64,000 nucleotides of DNA from Ornithinibacillus caprae (GTDB taxonomy: Bacteria > Bacillota > Bacilli > Bacillales > Amphibacillaceae), in assembly GCF_009728145.1 (NCBI RefSeq), contig NZ_WOCA01000003.1:1-64000 (forward strand), written 5' to 3'. The notes under the pieces are model-generated. The model was not told the origin of the DNA, ran no database searches, and saw nothing but the letters and a program-made list of their open reading frames with translations. Position numbers and translations under genes: made by a program. Within the stretch, counting starts at the first letter, position 1; every line of letters begins with the position of its first letter. Shown in pieces: positions 54,548-63,031 of this stretch.

Positions 54548-55306
54548 TAGTTTGAAATGATTAGTCGGAGTGCTCCGTTAAAGTAGGGCATGTTTCGATG
54601 TGTTCCGAATTTTTCATCCCATTTTCCTGATTGAAGATCATCTTCTAATCTGTTAACAAGTTTTTGTTCAAGCTCATCTGATAGGAATCCCCAAGCAGAT
54701 TGGGATAAACGCACTTCTTTTTGCAGGAATGCTTCTGGTCGCCCATAGAAAGCCTCTTGAAAACCATCCTTACAATCTAGTGGAATTGGAATTTGTTTTA
54801 CTTCGGAATTTCCCCCAGTATATCAGTGATACGCTTTATCCCCGGATAACGGGACCTTTCCACCTCAATCAACTCGGAAAAATAATAGGTATTCCAAAAG
54901 ACATCAAGTGCATATGGATCATATGTCATGATTATAATTTGGCCTCGAGTAACTCTCTTGAGCTCCTTCAATCCTTTTTCAAGGTCTGGCCAATGATGGA
55001 CCGTGAGCATAGCCATAGAAGCATCAAAGGCATCCTCATCAAATGGCAATGAATCTGCTGTTCCAATAACAGCAGGAACCTTATTAGCATTAATTCGCTG
55101 CATCCTCATAGAACTTGAGGGTTCAACTGCAACAACATAACGATCTGATGGTTCATAGGATCTGCCCCCGCCCCAACATTAAGCACTGTTTTTGCTGTTC
55201 CTAAGGCATCAAATACATACCGTTCAATTCGTGGATCCGTTTGTCTGTAATTGGAGTATTTCTTTCCATGTTCATCATAATTAAAACCTGGATTCTCTAT
55301 TTTCAT
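54547..55306 (-). pseudogene. class I SAM-dependent methyltransferase, two frameshifts
   Basis: Three successive minus-strand frames join into one protein. From ATG 55306: MKIENPGFNYDEHGKKYSNY.. to VLNVGAGA (SAM motif I). After a shift at about 55150-55165: SYEPSDRYVVAVEPS.. MRMQRINANKVPAVIGTADS, FDASMAMLTVHHW and IKRITDILG. After a second shift in a G run at about 54810: NSEVKQIPIPLDCKDGFQEA.. to RNMPYFNGALRLIISN, with stop TAA at 54547-54549. Both events change one base and the second is in a GGGGG tract, so real decay and reading error are both possible. Confidence 0.75.
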
Positions 55307-55574
55307 TGATTTCCTCCTTTATAAGACTTCTATAATAAAGTATAATATAACTTTTTAATTTAGTCTGATTATTTGACACATAATTCCTAAAATTTAACTG
55401 TATACATCATTATCAATTTACTCAACTAGTTTGGAGTGAAATATAGCCCACGACTAAAGTTTCATCAACAATTTAAGCCCGTGTCTTTAGCACCATTTTT
55501 TAGAAGATTTTGTTTTTGCGTTGACTTCACTGGTAATGATTGTTAATTTTAGTACTTGATGGGAGGAGATAGTA

Positions 55575-56858
55575 ATGAATAAATATTACAAACTAGCTAT
55601 GATTATTTTATTCTCCGGATTACTTTTAATAGGTTGTGGATCAGATGATGATGCTGCAGAACCTAATCAAGGGGATTCATATCCGGTTAATAATAAAGAC
55701 GAATCAGATTCGAACGCTGAAAATGATTCCGAATCGGATGTAAGTGGATCAAAAGTTACTGAAATTCATACACTTGAGGAAGAGGATGATATTACTCGAG
55801 AAAATATTTCCATTAATTATGATGGGAGTGTTGTATATTTTGATTTAGTTGACGATTCAGGTGAAGATGAAACGAATACACCCTATTTTTATTATAATGG
55901 GGATATGTTTGATGCTTCGTCTGTAGATAGTTTTTCAGATTGTAAATACAATGTAAACGCAGCAGATACTATCTATTTTACAGGTACGTGTAAAGATGAG
56001 AAAGATACCAGGGTATCTGTTGTTTATGATATTACGGAAAATACCATTACACATTCAACCGATAGAGATAGAAACGTACATGTACTGAATGACGGTAGAG
56101 TCTTATATACAACTGAGTTCAGTGAAGATGGAACAATTTATGAACTAACAGAAGATGGAGAAGAGCCTTTTATTGAAATCGAAGACATGCCAACTATTTT
56201 AAACTTTAGTGTGGACCAAAATAATGAAGTTTTCTTTATCTACGGAGCGAATGATGAATATTGGAATTCGTATGTTTTCGATACAACAAGTGATTCAGAG
56301 CCCGTACCATTTCAATCTGTACCAGATGATGATGAGGCAACTACAGTCGAAGGTAGAATATCACCGGACGGAAAATATATTATGTATCGTTATCGCGGAG
56401 TAACCGGCGGAAAACATTATAATTATGTTGACAGTTACATTTATAATCGAGATTCTGAGGAAGAAATCCATTTAGGACACGGTTTTGATATGAATTTTGT
56501 TCGTTCAAATGGATTTGTATTTGATGAAGTAAGAGAATATGGTCAAGTTATTTATAATATGGAAACAGATACATGGCTAGCACCTGATACGGCCGATATT
56601 ACTTATTTTGATTCAACCTATAAAGATGAATACCTAGACGAAGCAGATCAGGAAGATTTCCAAAGATCCAGTTTTGTTGCAATTTCTGGGGATGGTGAGA
56701 CAGTTCTTACATTGGACCGTTTTAGACCATTAAGTGAAGATCGTGTGGAATATTCAAAACTACATACTATTTCAACAGAAGATTACATAAAGTTCTTAGA
56801 AGAATATGACATTGAAATCGATTTCGAACCATCACCATTTGATGAAAAAGGCGCCTAA
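55575..56858 (+). CDS. lipoprotein with beta-propeller-like domain
   Basis: The product is 427 residues. The lipobox is LIGC, followed by an acidic Ser/Asn/Asp-rich linker to about 75. The rest is a beta-rich domain made of weak repeats of the WD40/TolB-like type (ISINYDGSVVYFDL, VLNDGRVLYTTEF, GRISPDGKYIMYRY). Very acidic, as is common for surface proteins of salt-tolerant Bacillaceae. No specific function can be assigned. GGGAGGAG precedes the ATG. Confidence 0.65.
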   Translation: MNKYYKLAMIILFSGLLLIGCGSDDDAAEPNQGDSYPVNNKDESDSNAENDSESDVSGSKVTEIHTLEEEDDITRENISINYDGSVVYFDLVDDSGEDETNTPYFYYNGDMFDASSVDSFSDCKYNVNAADTIYFTGTCKDEKDTRVSVVYDITENTITHSTDRDRNVHVLNDGRVLYTTEFSEDGTIYELTEDGEEPFIEIEDMPTILNFSVDQNNEVFFIYGANDEYWNSYVFDTTSDSEPVPFQSVPDDDEATTVEGRISPDGKYIMYRYRGVTGGKHYNYVDSYIYNRDSEEEIHLGHGFDMNFVRSNGFVFDEVREYGQVIYNMETDTWLAPDTADITYFDSTYKDEYLDEADQEDFQRSSFVAISGDGETVLTLDRFRPLSEDRVEYSKLHTISTEDYIKFLEEYDIEIDFEPSPFDEKGA

Positions 56859-56860
56859 AA

Positions 56861-56905
56861 GTGAACTGGGACGTAGGGTCAGGTCCCTCGTCCCAGTTCA
56901 CTTTT
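56861..56905. terminator. terminator formed around a dispersed repeat
   Basis: GTGAACTGGGACG (56861-56873) pairs with CGTCCCAGTTCAC further right around the palindromic TAGGGTCAGGTCCCT loop region; a T-rich run follows. It shows a repeat copy working as a transcription terminator for the lipoprotein gene. Confidence 0.75.
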
Positions 56906-56982
56906 ATTTATCAAAAACTTCCCCAAATGTAACTAACAGAAAATATTCCTATTCCTTCATCTAACTATATGGGGAAATTTTA

Positions 56983-57519
56983 TTATGTTTGGGACAAGGG
57001 ACCTGACCCCCGCCTTTCCAATTCCAAAAGCTGTTTTTTCATTTCTAGGCCGCCTCGATAGCCAGTCAACGAACCATTTTTTGCTACGACTCGATGACAT
57101 GGTACGGTAATTAATAGTGGATTCGCTCCAATTGCTGCCCCTACAGCACGAACGGCAGTTGGTTTATCAATTTTGTTTGCAATGTCAGAATAAGATGTAG
57201 TCTGTCCGTATGGAATCTCACGCAGTGCCTCCCAGACTACATGCTGAAAAGCTGTACCATTCAAGTCAATTGGACATGTAAAGGTTTTACGTTTACCTTG
57301 TTGATATTCTAGGATTTCATCCACATAATACTTCAGCTTCTCCTTATTCTCTGTGAGGGAACTTCCTGGATAATGCTTTTTTACCCACTCTGTTAATTCC
57401 TCAAATGATTTATTCTGCGAACCTACAAAGCATAGTCCTGTAGTAGTTGCAGCAATATACATATGCCCATCCATTCCATCTAATAACGTCCAATAAATTT
57501 CCACTTGATCCGTCTTCAT
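56983..57519 (-). CDS. adaB: O6-alkylguanine-DNA alkyltransferase AdaB
   Basis: The product is 178 residues with the N-terminal alkyltransferase-like domain and the C-terminal active domain: helix-turn-helix (SDIANKIDKPTAVRAVGAAIG), active Cys C141 in PCHRV, then GYRGGLEMKKQLLELE. It removes alkyl groups from O6-alkylguanine by self-alkylation. It follows adaA after 15 bases. The last residues, 171-178 (GSGPLSQT), are encoded by a copy of the dispersed GGGGTCAGGTCCC repeat, which also provides the region of the stop codon. The family usually ends close to this point, so the tail is probably harmless. Confidence 0.9.
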   Translation of the reverse strand: MKTDQVEIYWTLLDGMDGHMYIAATTTGLCFVGSQNKSFEELTEWVKKHYPGSSLTENKEKLKYYVDEILEYQQGKRKTFTCPIDLNGTAFQHVVWEALREIPYGQTTSYSDIANKIDKPTAVRAVGAAIGANPLLITVPCHRVVAKNGSLTGYRGGLEMKKQLLELERRGSGPLSQT

Positions 57520-57534
57520 ATGACCCCTCCCCTC

Positions 57535-58098
57535 TTATCCAAAATTTTTTTGATGGTACTGGCGAAATTGTGTTGGAGTTTGTCCTATTTTCTGTTTAAA
57601 TAACGTTGTGAAATAAGCTATGTTCGGAATGCCTACACTTTGGCAGATATCTGCTATTGCAACATTTGTTTGCCTTAGATACTCCTTAGACTTCTTGATT
57701 CGTAGTTCCTGTACATACATACTAGGAGTTATTCCTTTGATTCTTTTGAAGGTGCGTTGTAAATGGTAGGGACTCCCATGAGCGATTTCTGCCAATGTAG
57801 CTAATGTTAGTTTTTCTGTAAAATGGTTATCGATATATTCGGTGATCAGTGCTACCCATTCCTGATCGGGTAACATTTCATTCGTCGGTTTACAACGTTT
57901 ACAAGGACGAAAATTTGCACGGATAGCTTGTTCTGCAGTATGAAAAATACACACATTCACCTTTTTCGGGATTCGTGATTTACATGAAGGTTTACAAAAA
58001 ATCCGTGTCGTCTTTACCGCATAGAAAAACTGATCATTATAGGTAGCATCATTCGTTACTATCGCTTGCCACATTTCATCCTCTACATCATGTAACAT
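57535..58098 (-). CDS. adaA: AdaA, methyl-phosphotriester sensor and AraC-type activator
   Basis: ATG 58098 follows GAGGTGAGG; the frame is open to 58119. The 187-residue product has the Ada zinc domain with C35, C39 (FCKPSCKSR) and C66, C69 (FRPCKRC), one of which accepts methyl groups from phosphotriesters. An AraC helix-turn-helix domain follows (GITPSMYVQELRIKKSKEYL, SVGIPNIAYFTTLFKQKIGQTPTQFR). Methylated AdaA activates adaAB and the divergent alkA. C50 is an extra Cys. Confidence 0.92.
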   Translation of the reverse strand: MLHDVEDEMWQAIVTNDATYNDQFFYAVKTTRIFCKPSCKSRIPKKVNVCIFHTAEQAIRANFRPCKRCKPTNEMLPDQEWVALITEYIDNHFTEKLTLATLAEIAHGSPYHLQRTFKRIKGITPSMYVQELRIKKSKEYLRQTNVAIADICQSVGIPNIAYFTTLFKQKIGQTPTQFRQYHQKNFG

Positions 58099-58247
58099 AT
58101 TCCTCACCTCTGCAACCAATTCTCACTCCAATTGTATCTCCTCTGTTTGGGGATTGGAAGGCTTTTGGGATGTAAAAGCAAGATTTCAAAATAATTTTTG
58201 TGATAAGATGAGGTTTAGAAAAACTTGCTGTAAAGGGGGAAGTAAAA

Positions 58248-59162
58248 TTGACGTGGTATGAAGGTCAAGAGGATATTATTATTATTCCATTACCCAATGA
58301 TTTTGACATAGATATAAATTTAGACTACTTAACAAGAGAAAAAAATGAGTTGCTGTATGAAATCGATAACGGAAACATTAGAAGAGCGATAGCCATCGGG
58401 GAAGATCGATTTTTAATACAGATCAGCGTGATCGACAATAAAGAAATGGTTGTTCAGATTTTAAATGAAACTAAACCCACAGAGCCATGGCAACAGGATA
58501 CAATCGTAATGTATATCCGCGAATGGTTTGACCTTGACACAGATTTAACACCATTTTATGAAATGGCTAAAGCAGATCCACTACTCCAAAAACCTGCTCA
58601 AGATTATGTTGGATTACGAATTATTGGGATCCATGATTTATTTGAAGCCTTATGTTGGGGGGTTTTAGGACAACAAATTAACTTAGCGTTTGCTTATTCC
58701 TTAAAAAGACAATTTGTAGAGCAATTTGGTGATTTCATTGAGTGGAATGGGAAACAGTATTGGATGTTTCCTTCCCATGAAAAAATTGCACAACTAAACC
58801 CATCTGATTTGGAGACTGTCCAAATGACTGCTAGAAAAAGAGAATTTATCGTTGGCATAGCCAGATTAATTGCAAGTGGAGTATTATCGAAGCAAAATTT
58901 ATTGTCGTTGAATTTTAAAGATGCGGAAAAAAAGTTGATCAATATACGAGGCATTGGTCCTTGGACTGCTAATTACGTGCTCATGCGCTGCCTCCGTTTT
59001 CCAACAGCTTTTCCAATCGATGATGTAGGCCTGATTAACTCGATAAAAGCATTACGAAATATGGACCGAAAACCTACAAAAGAAGAGATATTGAAACTTG
59101 CTTCCCCATGGAAAGACTGGGAAGCATACGCAACCTTTTATTTATGGCGCGTACTGTATTAA
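58248..59162 (+). CDS. alkA: DNA-3-methyladenine glycosylase AlkA
   Basis: Starts with TTG 58248, with AAAGGGGGA upstream. The 304-residue product has an N-terminal AlkA-type domain and the HhH-GPD fold: LINIRGIGPWTANYVLMRC is the helix-hairpin-helix and the catalytic Asp follows in FPIDDVGLI. It excises alkylated purines. The gene is divergent from adaAB, as in Bacillus subtilis, so the adaptive response operator should lie in 58120-58247. Confidence 0.9.
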   Translation: MTWYEGQEDIIIIPLPNDFDIDINLDYLTREKNELLYEIDNGNIRRAIAIGEDRFLIQISVIDNKEMVVQILNETKPTEPWQQDTIVMYIREWFDLDTDLTPFYEMAKADPLLQKPAQDYVGLRIIGIHDLFEALCWGVLGQQINLAFAYSLKRQFVEQFGDFIEWNGKQYWMFPSHEKIAQLNPSDLETVQMTARKREFIVGIARLIASGVLSKQNLLSLNFKDAEKKLINIRGIGPWTANYVLMRCLRFPTAFPIDDVGLINSIKALRNMDRKPTKEEILKLASPWKDWEAYATFYLWRVLY

Positions 59163-59302
59163 TAAGTTGGCAATACTTTACAACAATTAATACTATTGCT
59201 ATGATGAAGAAGAATATGAAAGCACTAGGGGAGCCATCATTGGCTGAGAATAACATTTTTGTTTAAACCCTTTGCACCCGATATAGGTAATACTAGCGTG
59301 GG

Positions 59303-59390
59303 TAAGTGCAGTTTTTTCGGTTATTTGTGTATGGATTTTTTATGTACACATCGACTGCACTCACATGTTGAGTGCAGTTTTTTTGTGGCT
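59303..59390 (+). promoter_or_regulatory. possible transcription attenuator in the lipM leader
   Basis: ACTGCACTCA (59354-59363) pairs with TGAGTGCAGT (59369-59378), with a 5-base loop and a following run of seven T: a classic intrinsic terminator, 50 bases before the lipM start. The sequence AGTGCAGTTTTTT occurs also at 59305-59317, so the same ACTGCACT arm can instead pair with the upstream copy. The two folds exclude each other, as in attenuators. The signal or protein that would choose between them is not apparent. Confidence 0.55.
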
Positions 59391-59427
59391 GCACAAAATT
59401 AATTTTTTTCAAGAAGGAGGTGATTGT

Positions 59428-60273
59428 TTGCGAGAAGATTGGTTTTTTTTAGATAGTGGACACCAGGATGCTGCTATTAATATGGCATTAGATGAGTCCT
59501 TATTAAATTGGCACAGCAAAGGTGAAATCCCACCAACATTACGCTTTTACGGATGGTCCACACCCACTTTATCAGTTGGTCATTATCAAAGGGTCCATGA
59601 CTCCATTAATTTTAATGCCATGAAGAACTATCGTTGTCAGTTTGTACGTCGCTTAACTGGAGGCAGTGCTGTGTTGCATGATAATGAACTTACATACAGT
59701 ATCGTCATTTCCGAAGATCATCCAGCTATCCCTGCTTCCGTTCGAGAAGCGTACTATGTGTTATCAAAAGGACTTTATGAAGGATTTAAGAACTTAACTA
59801 TCACGGTTGATTATGCAACCCCGGAGAACAGTGAAAAAAAAGATCGTTCAGCTGTCTGTTTTGAGAAAGCAGCCTTTTACGAAATGATTGTTGATGGTAA
59901 AAAATTATCTGGAAATGCACAAACAAGAAAAAAGGGATGCCTTTTACAACATGGATCGATTCCAATGAGTATGAATGCCAAGATGCTCTATGACCTGTTT
60001 CGTTTCCCTTCTGAAAAAATAAAACAGCGGAAGCTTGCTGCTTTTCAAAATAAGGCAATTACTGTGGATCAACTAAAAAATAAAGTACACACATTTGACA
60101 TGATGAAGAATGCTTTTTATCAAGGTTTTGAAAAAGGATTACATATCAACCTCCATCCTTTTGAGCTTTCAGACAGCAGGTGGCAAGAAGTTTATCATTT
60201 AGCCGAGACAAAATATAGATCAGAAGAATGGAATTACAATCGCTTATTAAAGGAGTCTATACAAAATGTCTAA
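59428..60273 (+). CDS. lipM: octanoyl-[acyl-carrier] : GcvH octanoyltransferase LipM
   Basis: TTG 59428 follows AAGGAGGTGAT; the frame is open to 59365. The 281-residue product matches LipM (usual length about 278) through [65 protein letters not shown] with active C144, and [17 protein letters not shown]. It transfers octanoate from acyl carrier protein to the glycine-cleavage H protein for lipoate synthesis. Its last 8 bases overlap lipA. Confidence 0.9.
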   Translation: MREDWFFLDSGHQDAAINMALDESLLNWHSKGEIPPTLRFYGWSTPTLSVGHYQRVHDSINFNAMKNYRCQFVRRLTGGSAVLHDNELTYSIVISEDHPAIPASVREAYYVLSKGLYEGFKNLTITVDYATPENSEKKDRSAVCFEKAAFYEMIVDGKKLSGNAQTRKKGCLLQHGSIPMSMNAKMLYDLFRFPSEKIKQRKLAAFQNKAITVDQLKNKVHTFDMMKNAFYQGFEKGLHINLHPFELSDSRWQEVYHLAETKYRSEEWNYNRLLKESIQNV

Positions 60274-61201
60274 ACAAGATGAATATATTCGTAAACCAGA
60301 ATGGCTCAAAATTAAACTAAATACGAACAAATCGTATACGGGGCTAAAAAAGTTAATGCGTGAAAAAAGCTTAAACACCGTTTGTGAAGAAGCTAGATGC
60401 CCTAATATTCATGAATGCTGGAGTGAACGCCAAACAGCTACTTTTATGATTTTAGGTGATACGTGTACACGTGGTTGCCGCTTCTGTGCGGTAAAAACAG
60501 GACTACCGAATGAGCTTGATTGGGGAGAACCAAAACGAGTGGCTGAATCCGTAAAGGTCATGGGATTAAAACATGTCGTCGTGACAGCTGTTGCGCGTGA
60601 TGATTTAAATGATGGTGGTGCGGCAGTTTTCGCTGAAACCGTACGGGCAATTCGCACGTTAAACCCTGGTTGTACCATCGAGGTTTTACCTTCTGATATG
60701 AAGGGAGATTACGAAAGTCTGCACACCTTAATGGATAGTGAACCAGATATTTTCAACCATAATATAGAAACCGTACGTAGATTAACAAAAAAGGTTCGCG
60801 CTATTGCTAGGTATGACCGTTCATTGCAGTTATTAAAACGGGTAAAAGAAATTGCCCCAAACACCCCAACAAAATCTAGCATTATGGTTGGATTAGGAGA
60901 GACAAAAGAAGAAATCATCGAAGCAATGGACGATTTACTTGCTCATGATGTAGAAATAATGACAATCGGCCAATACTTACAACCAACAAAAAAACATTTA
61001 AAAGTAGAACGTTATTATCACCCGGATGAGTTTGATGAATTAAAGAAAGTTGCACTGAAAAAGGGGTTCAAGCATTGCGAAGCTGGTCCTTTAGTTAGAT
61101 CCTCTTATCACGCAGACGAACAAGTAAGTAATGCATCCAAACAAAACAGAATCAAATATATGAAAGGCATTGAAGAACAAGAAGAAAAACAAATTTTCTA
61201 A
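60266..61201 (+). CDS. lipA: lipoyl synthase LipA
   Basis: The product is 311 residues, a radical-SAM enzyme. Auxiliary cluster cysteines C40, C45, C51 ([12 protein letters not shown]) and the SAM cluster CxxxCxxC at C67, C71, C74 (CTRGCRFC) are all present, as is RSSYHADEQ near the C-terminus, whose serine binds the auxiliary cluster. It inserts sulfur into octanoyl chains made by LipM. The overlap with lipM places both steps in one transcript. Confidence 0.95.
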   Translation: MSKQDEYIRKPEWLKIKLNTNKSYTGLKKLMREKSLNTVCEEARCPNIHECWSERQTATFMILGDTCTRGCRFCAVKTGLPNELDWGEPKRVAESVKVMGLKHVVVTAVARDDLNDGGAAVFAETVRAIRTLNPGCTIEVLPSDMKGDYESLHTLMDSEPDIFNHNIETVRRLTKKVRAIARYDRSLQLLKRVKEIAPNTPTKSSIMVGLGETKEEIIEAMDDLLAHDVEIMTIGQYLQPTKKHLKVERYYHPDEFDELKKVALKKGFKHCEAGPLVRSSYHADEQVSNASKQNRIKYMKGIEEQEEKQIF

Positions 61202-61210
61202 TCAAATAAG

Positions 61211-61245
61211 GTTCAGTGGGGGCTTTCCTCCCCCACTGATAGTAG
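61211..61245 (+). terminator. hairpin after lipA
   Basis: TCAGTGGGGG pairs with CCCCCACTGA (61213-61239 region) with a short loop. The following bases are not T-rich. A GGGACCCGACCCC repeat follows at 61272-61332, so transcription probably ends here. Confidence 0.6.
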
Positions 61246-61264
61246 ACTGATCCCAAGGCATTGA

Positions 61265-61335
61265 GGGATTAAAAATGCGATTTGGGATGCGATTTGGGAC
61301 CCGACCCCAAATCACATAACCCCAAATCACATATT
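61265..61335. repeat. dispersed GATTTGGGACCCGACCCCAAATC repeats
   Basis: Repeated GCGATTTGGGA units lead into GGGACCCGACCCCAAATCACATA and a second CCCCAAATCACATA. The last part overlaps the end of the kinase-like gene on the minus strand, whose TGA stop is in TGTGATTTGGGG. Confidence 0.65.
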
Positions 61336-62184
61336 CCAAGCTAAAGCTAACTCTTCAACGGAGGAAAATCGTAAGTTTCTATCTTCTTCCACTGCCTTTT
61401 GAGCTACTTCATATAGTGCTTCACCTGCATCCCATTTAGAATAGGAGCGATCAAGCTCGCCTCCAAATAGGCTAAATGCGATCGCCCCCATGTTAAACAC
61501 ATTGGTTTTTGAGTCTATCTCTGCACCTAGTTCAAATTCCTCTGGCGACATAAATCTTGAAGAGCCCCATAGTCTTCCCATTGTATTGGTATATGGCTTT
61601 TTCTGGTATAAATCAATGTCACAAATCTTTGTGGTATGAGAGTTAAAATCATATAGAATACTGCCATCATAAAAATCAACCGCCACGTAATTCATCTTTT
61701 CTACATGTACATGAAATTCCAATATACTTCGAAAGGATCGTAATCGTAACTCAACAGGTAAATGTTTAAAACGATAATAAGGTGAATCAGGGTGTATGTA
61801 TTTCTGTGGTGGTGGAAAAGCCCAATGTGAATGTAAACATTCACCATCAAACCAATCGAATACTACTGCATATCCTTTATCCGTTTCGAAATGATCCAAC
61901 ACTGTCACTAAATGTGGATGCTGTAAGTTTTGATATAGCGTAATCGAATTTATCAGCGTCTCTATCGCATCTATTGATTGACCCGAAAACGCTATGGTTC
62001 TAGCTCCTGCATATTTTACAAACTTTTTAACCCCATCCTTCTCCACACCAAAGCATATATTCCCAGAATCTTGTTCATCAAAAACACAAAACACCTTACC
62101 AAGAGCTCTTAACCATTGAAAATCATGTTCTTCTTTTAGTCGATATGGAATATTATCGATTTGAAATACGTTGGGGTTATCCAT
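61327..62184 (-). CDS. protein-kinase-like protein with altered catalytic motifs
   Basis: The product is 285 residues with a kinase-fold outline: K57 in KFVKYAG, HPHLVTVLDHF, the hinge region VVFDWFDGE, a catalytic-loop equivalent VAVDFYDGSILYDF (D170), CDIDLY in place of DFG (D189 and D191), and SPEEF with later helices. The glycine-rich loop is not obvious, HRD is replaced by VAVD and the usual Asn is Ser. Activity is therefore uncertain. No transmembrane or PASTA region. It follows the gene for a membrane protein on the same strand. Confidence 0.75.
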   Translation of the reverse strand: MDNPNVFQIDNIPYRLKEEHDFQWLRALGKVFCVFDEQDSGNICFGVEKDGVKKFVKYAGARTIAFSGQSIDAIETLINSITLYQNLQHPHLVTVLDHFETDKGYAVVFDWFDGECLHSHWAFPPPQKYIHPDSPYYRFKHLPVELRLRSFRSILEFHVHVEKMNYVAVDFYDGSILYDFNSHTTKICDIDLYQKKPYTNTMGRLWGSSRFMSPEEFELGAEIDSKTNVFNMGAIAFSLFGGELDRSYSKWDAGEALYEVAQKAVEEDRNLRFSSVEELALAWNM

Positions 62185-62208
62185 AGATTACCTCCAATTT
62201 AAAGTCCG

Positions 62209-62847
62209 TTATTTTTTACTAGGAAACAATGTATACGACCAAGAATAGAGAAAATCTGCAATAAATACAATCCCCCAAATAACGCCAACTGCAAAAATAG
62301 TATCATTGGGATAAGGAGTACCCTCTGATTCCCCATTTTCTAGCCATGTAAAATCAGTTAGATACATTTTCAATTCGGAAATACTATCCGTTCCCATTAG
62401 CCAGAAAATAGATTGACCGATCACAAAAATCACAAGATGAATAAAGGAAGAAATTCGATATTTTTTTGCGATATATTTAGGGTTTCGATTTCTTTCCATT
62501 ATCTCATAATCTTTTGTAGTCAATAATTCAACGCCACGTAACTTTCCAATTTTCTCACGCATCCACCGATCCAGTCTAATAAAGTCAAACACACCAAATG
62601 TACAAGCGTAAATGATAAAAATAACAATAATTATTATAAATGTCGAAATTTCACCTGTATGTCTATAGACATATAATCCTAATAGTGCCTCAAGTGCCAT
62701 GAGAAGTAAGAAAAGAAGAATAAACAGCATGCTTAATCGTTTTTTATTGAAAAAGTAACGAAAAACACAAAATAAAATCAGTGCTCCTACAGACAAAATC
62801 TCAGCAGCAATAAACAATTCCCAATTATAATCAAGGAAAAAATTCAT
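62209..62847 (-). CDS. uncharacterised membrane protein
   Basis: The preferred start is ATG 62847 (AGAGGTG 11 bases upstream); the frame is open to 62982. The 212-residue product has five or six membrane helices with a basic central loop (RLDRWMREKIGKLRGVEL, NRNPKYIAKKYR). No family is recognised. It is 24 bases from the kinase-like gene, so the two probably act together. Confidence 0.55.
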   Translation of the reverse strand: MNFFLDYNWELFIAAEILSVGALILFCVFRYFFNKKRLSMLFILLFLLLMALEALLGLYVYRHTGEISTFIIIIVIFIIYACTFGVFDFIRLDRWMREKIGKLRGVELLTTKDYEIMERNRNPKYIAKKYRISSFIHLVIFVIGQSIFWLMGTDSISELKMYLTDFTWLENGESEGTPYPNDTIFAVGVIWGIVFIADFLYSWSYTLFPSKK

Positions 62848-62995
62848 GAATCGTTTCACACCTCTCCCATCAGTCCTATCTATTTTAATCATACTCCATT
62901 CATTACCAATATTAAATATTAAGTTTAGAAAGGAAAGACTATAGTAGGTGCTACTAGTTATTATCTGTATATTCCACCACATCTTTCATAAAATA

Positions 62996-63013
62996 ATTGA
63001 TACATGTATCAAT
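62996..63013. promoter_or_regulatory. 18-bp perfect palindrome before the second DUF3231 gene
   Basis: ATTGATACATGTATCAAT is an exact palindrome directly before the ribosome site of the DUF3231 gene (TTGGAGG, 63017-63023). Such symmetry just upstream of a start is what a dimeric repressor such as a MarR or TetR protein would bind. No regulator gene is adjacent. Confidence 0.55.
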
Positions 63014-63031
63014 CAATTGGAGGTATTTCTA

